A DNA stretch of 64,000 nucleotides, from positions 956,001 to 1,020,000 of the forward strand of contig NZ_CP094226.1 of NCBI RefSeq assembly GCF_022749195.1. The letters run 5' to 3'. The notes under the pieces are model-generated. The model worked only from the letters and a program-made list of their open reading frames with translations, made no database searches and was not told where the DNA came from. The position numbers and the translations under genes were made by a program. Source of the stretch: Streptococcus oralis. Its GTDB lineage: Bacteria; Bacillota; Bacilli; Lactobacillales; Streptococcaceae. This document shows, one piece after another, positions 63,419 through 64,000 of the stretch (positions within the stretch are counted from its first letter, which is position 1; each line of letters begins with the position of its first letter).

Positions 63419-64000
63419 TTAGAAGTCAAAGAATTCCATTGCTTTCTTTAAGAGTAATTCCGTATATTCCGGATCGTCTTGAGCCGTTGTGACTTGTGAC
63501 TGGACCATTTCAAGATCATCAGTAATCATGCCATCTGCGCCGAGACGAACTGCTTTATCAAATGCCTCCGAACCATTTACGGTCCAAACATAGAGTCTCT
63601 GATCAGTTGTCCAGAGTTTATTGACAAAGTATTCATCCAAAGTTGAGTACTCCATAGTGTAACCCGTTGCCTTGGTTCTTGGGAAGATACTGTTATAGGG
63701 AAGAATAAAGTAAATTGGAATTTCAGAATCATAAGTCAACACTTTATCAATCACATGATAGTCTAGTGATTGCATCTGATGCCCATATTTCTTGATAGTC
63801 GCCCCATACTTTTCGAGGAAATGGTCCATCATTTGCGGACTATCTTTTTTACTGGTTTTAATCTCAATCAGCAATTTTTGGTTTAAAGCATTTGCACGCT
63901 CTAAATAGGCATCAAAGCTTGAAATCTTTGTTTGATAACCATTCTCGTAAATATCTGTATTTGTTAATTCATCCAGAGTCAAATCTTGTGGTGTAGCATT
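63419..64000 (-). CDS. glycerophosphodiester phosphodiesterase, 3' part only
   Basis: The reading frame is open to the window edge, so the start lies beyond 64000; the ATG at 63982 is internal. The 194 residues seen are the C-terminal half of a GDPD TIM-barrel: LLIEIKTSKKDS carries a metal-binding glutamate, and RLYVWTVNGSEAFDKAVRLG then ADGMITDDLE is the typical end. Such enzymes hydrolyse glycerophosphodiesters; streptococcal ones often have a membrane domain in front, which cannot be seen here. Confidence 0.85.
   Translation of the reverse strand, partial: NATPQDLTLDELTNTDIYENGYQTKISSFDAYLERANALNQKLLIEIKTSKKDSPQMMDHFLEKYGATIKKYGHQMQSLDYHVIDKVLTYDSEIPIYFILPYNSIFPRTKATGYTMEYSTLDEYFVNKLWTTDQRLYVWTVNGSEAFDKAVRLGADGMITDDLEMVQSQVTTAQDDPEYTELLLKKAMEFFDF

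Noticed and set aside
63419..64000. truncated phosphodiesterase pseudogene
   Set aside because: The frame is open to the window edge, so it is cut by the window and not by mutation.

Overview
The window is a stretch of chromosome from a low-GC Gram-positive coccus, almost certainly a mitis-group Streptococcus close to S. pneumoniae, S. mitis, S. oralis or S. infantis. The basis is gene content: PI-2 type pilus genes between pepT and hemH, polyhistidine triad (Pht) proteins with AdcR-type operators, a lic1 choline/ribitol teichoic-acid operon, a BOX element, a preQ1-II riboswitch and an asd-type RNA. The gene order is not that of S. pneumoniae as I remember it: pepT-phtE-adcAII is joined directly to two further pht genes and ptsI, and the lic1 operon is not followed by tacF/licD genes.

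Layout. 1-5.5 kb: an accessory strip downstream of rlmCD. It carries small immunity-like or unrecognised genes (DUF443 membrane protein, lipoprotein, DUF6892-like, SAP/DUF6434-like, a small acidic protein), separated by repeated debris: 5' stubs of an ADP-ribosylglycohydrolase gene and several copies of the 3' end of an rlmD-type methyltransferase gene. 5.5-15.3 kb: housekeeping genes on the minus strand, with alpha/beta hydrolase and rlmCD last, preceded by the run tdk-prfA-prmC-sua5-GNAT-glyA-yejK-pmp23-DUF1002. 15.4-22.4 kb: a tautomerase, mnmE, dapA, asd with its small RNA, tRNA-Thr, queT with a preQ1-II riboswitch, gtrA, mscL and hemH. 22.5-28.9 kb: a complete PI-2 pilus operon (pitA-sipA-pitB-srtG1-srtG2). 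29.2-39.8 kb: pepT and a zinc-uptake block (adcAII and three pht genes) driven by three near-identical AdcR-type promoters. 40-46 kb: ptsHI and class Ib ribonucleotide reductase genes (nrdH, nrdE, nrdF) with NrdR boxes. 46-58 kb: a lactose/galactose block: lacR, lacABCD-lacTFEG, lacX and a galactitol-family PTS. 58.4-62.9 kb: the lic1 operon tarI-tarJ-licA-licB-licC with a CiaR-type promoter. 63-64 kb: ybaB and the 3' part of a glycerophosphodiester phosphodiesterase gene cut by the window edge.

How the parts work together. HPr and EI feed phosphate to the lactose PTS (LacF/LacE) and the galactitol-family PTS. LacG releases galactose-6-phosphate, which LacAB, LacC and LacD convert to triose phosphates. 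TarIJ make CDP-ribitol, and LicB/LicA/LicC import choline and turn it into CDP-choline for phosphocholine-decorated teichoic acids. AdcAII and the Pht proteins capture zinc at the surface. The pilus operon builds a PitB fibre with a PitA adhesin.

The least explained signal is the repeated scar structure at 3.6-5.5 kb. It looks like the record of repeated cassette gain and loss at the 3' end of an rRNA methyltransferase gene. Homology calls come from recognition of motifs and gene order; no database search was run.
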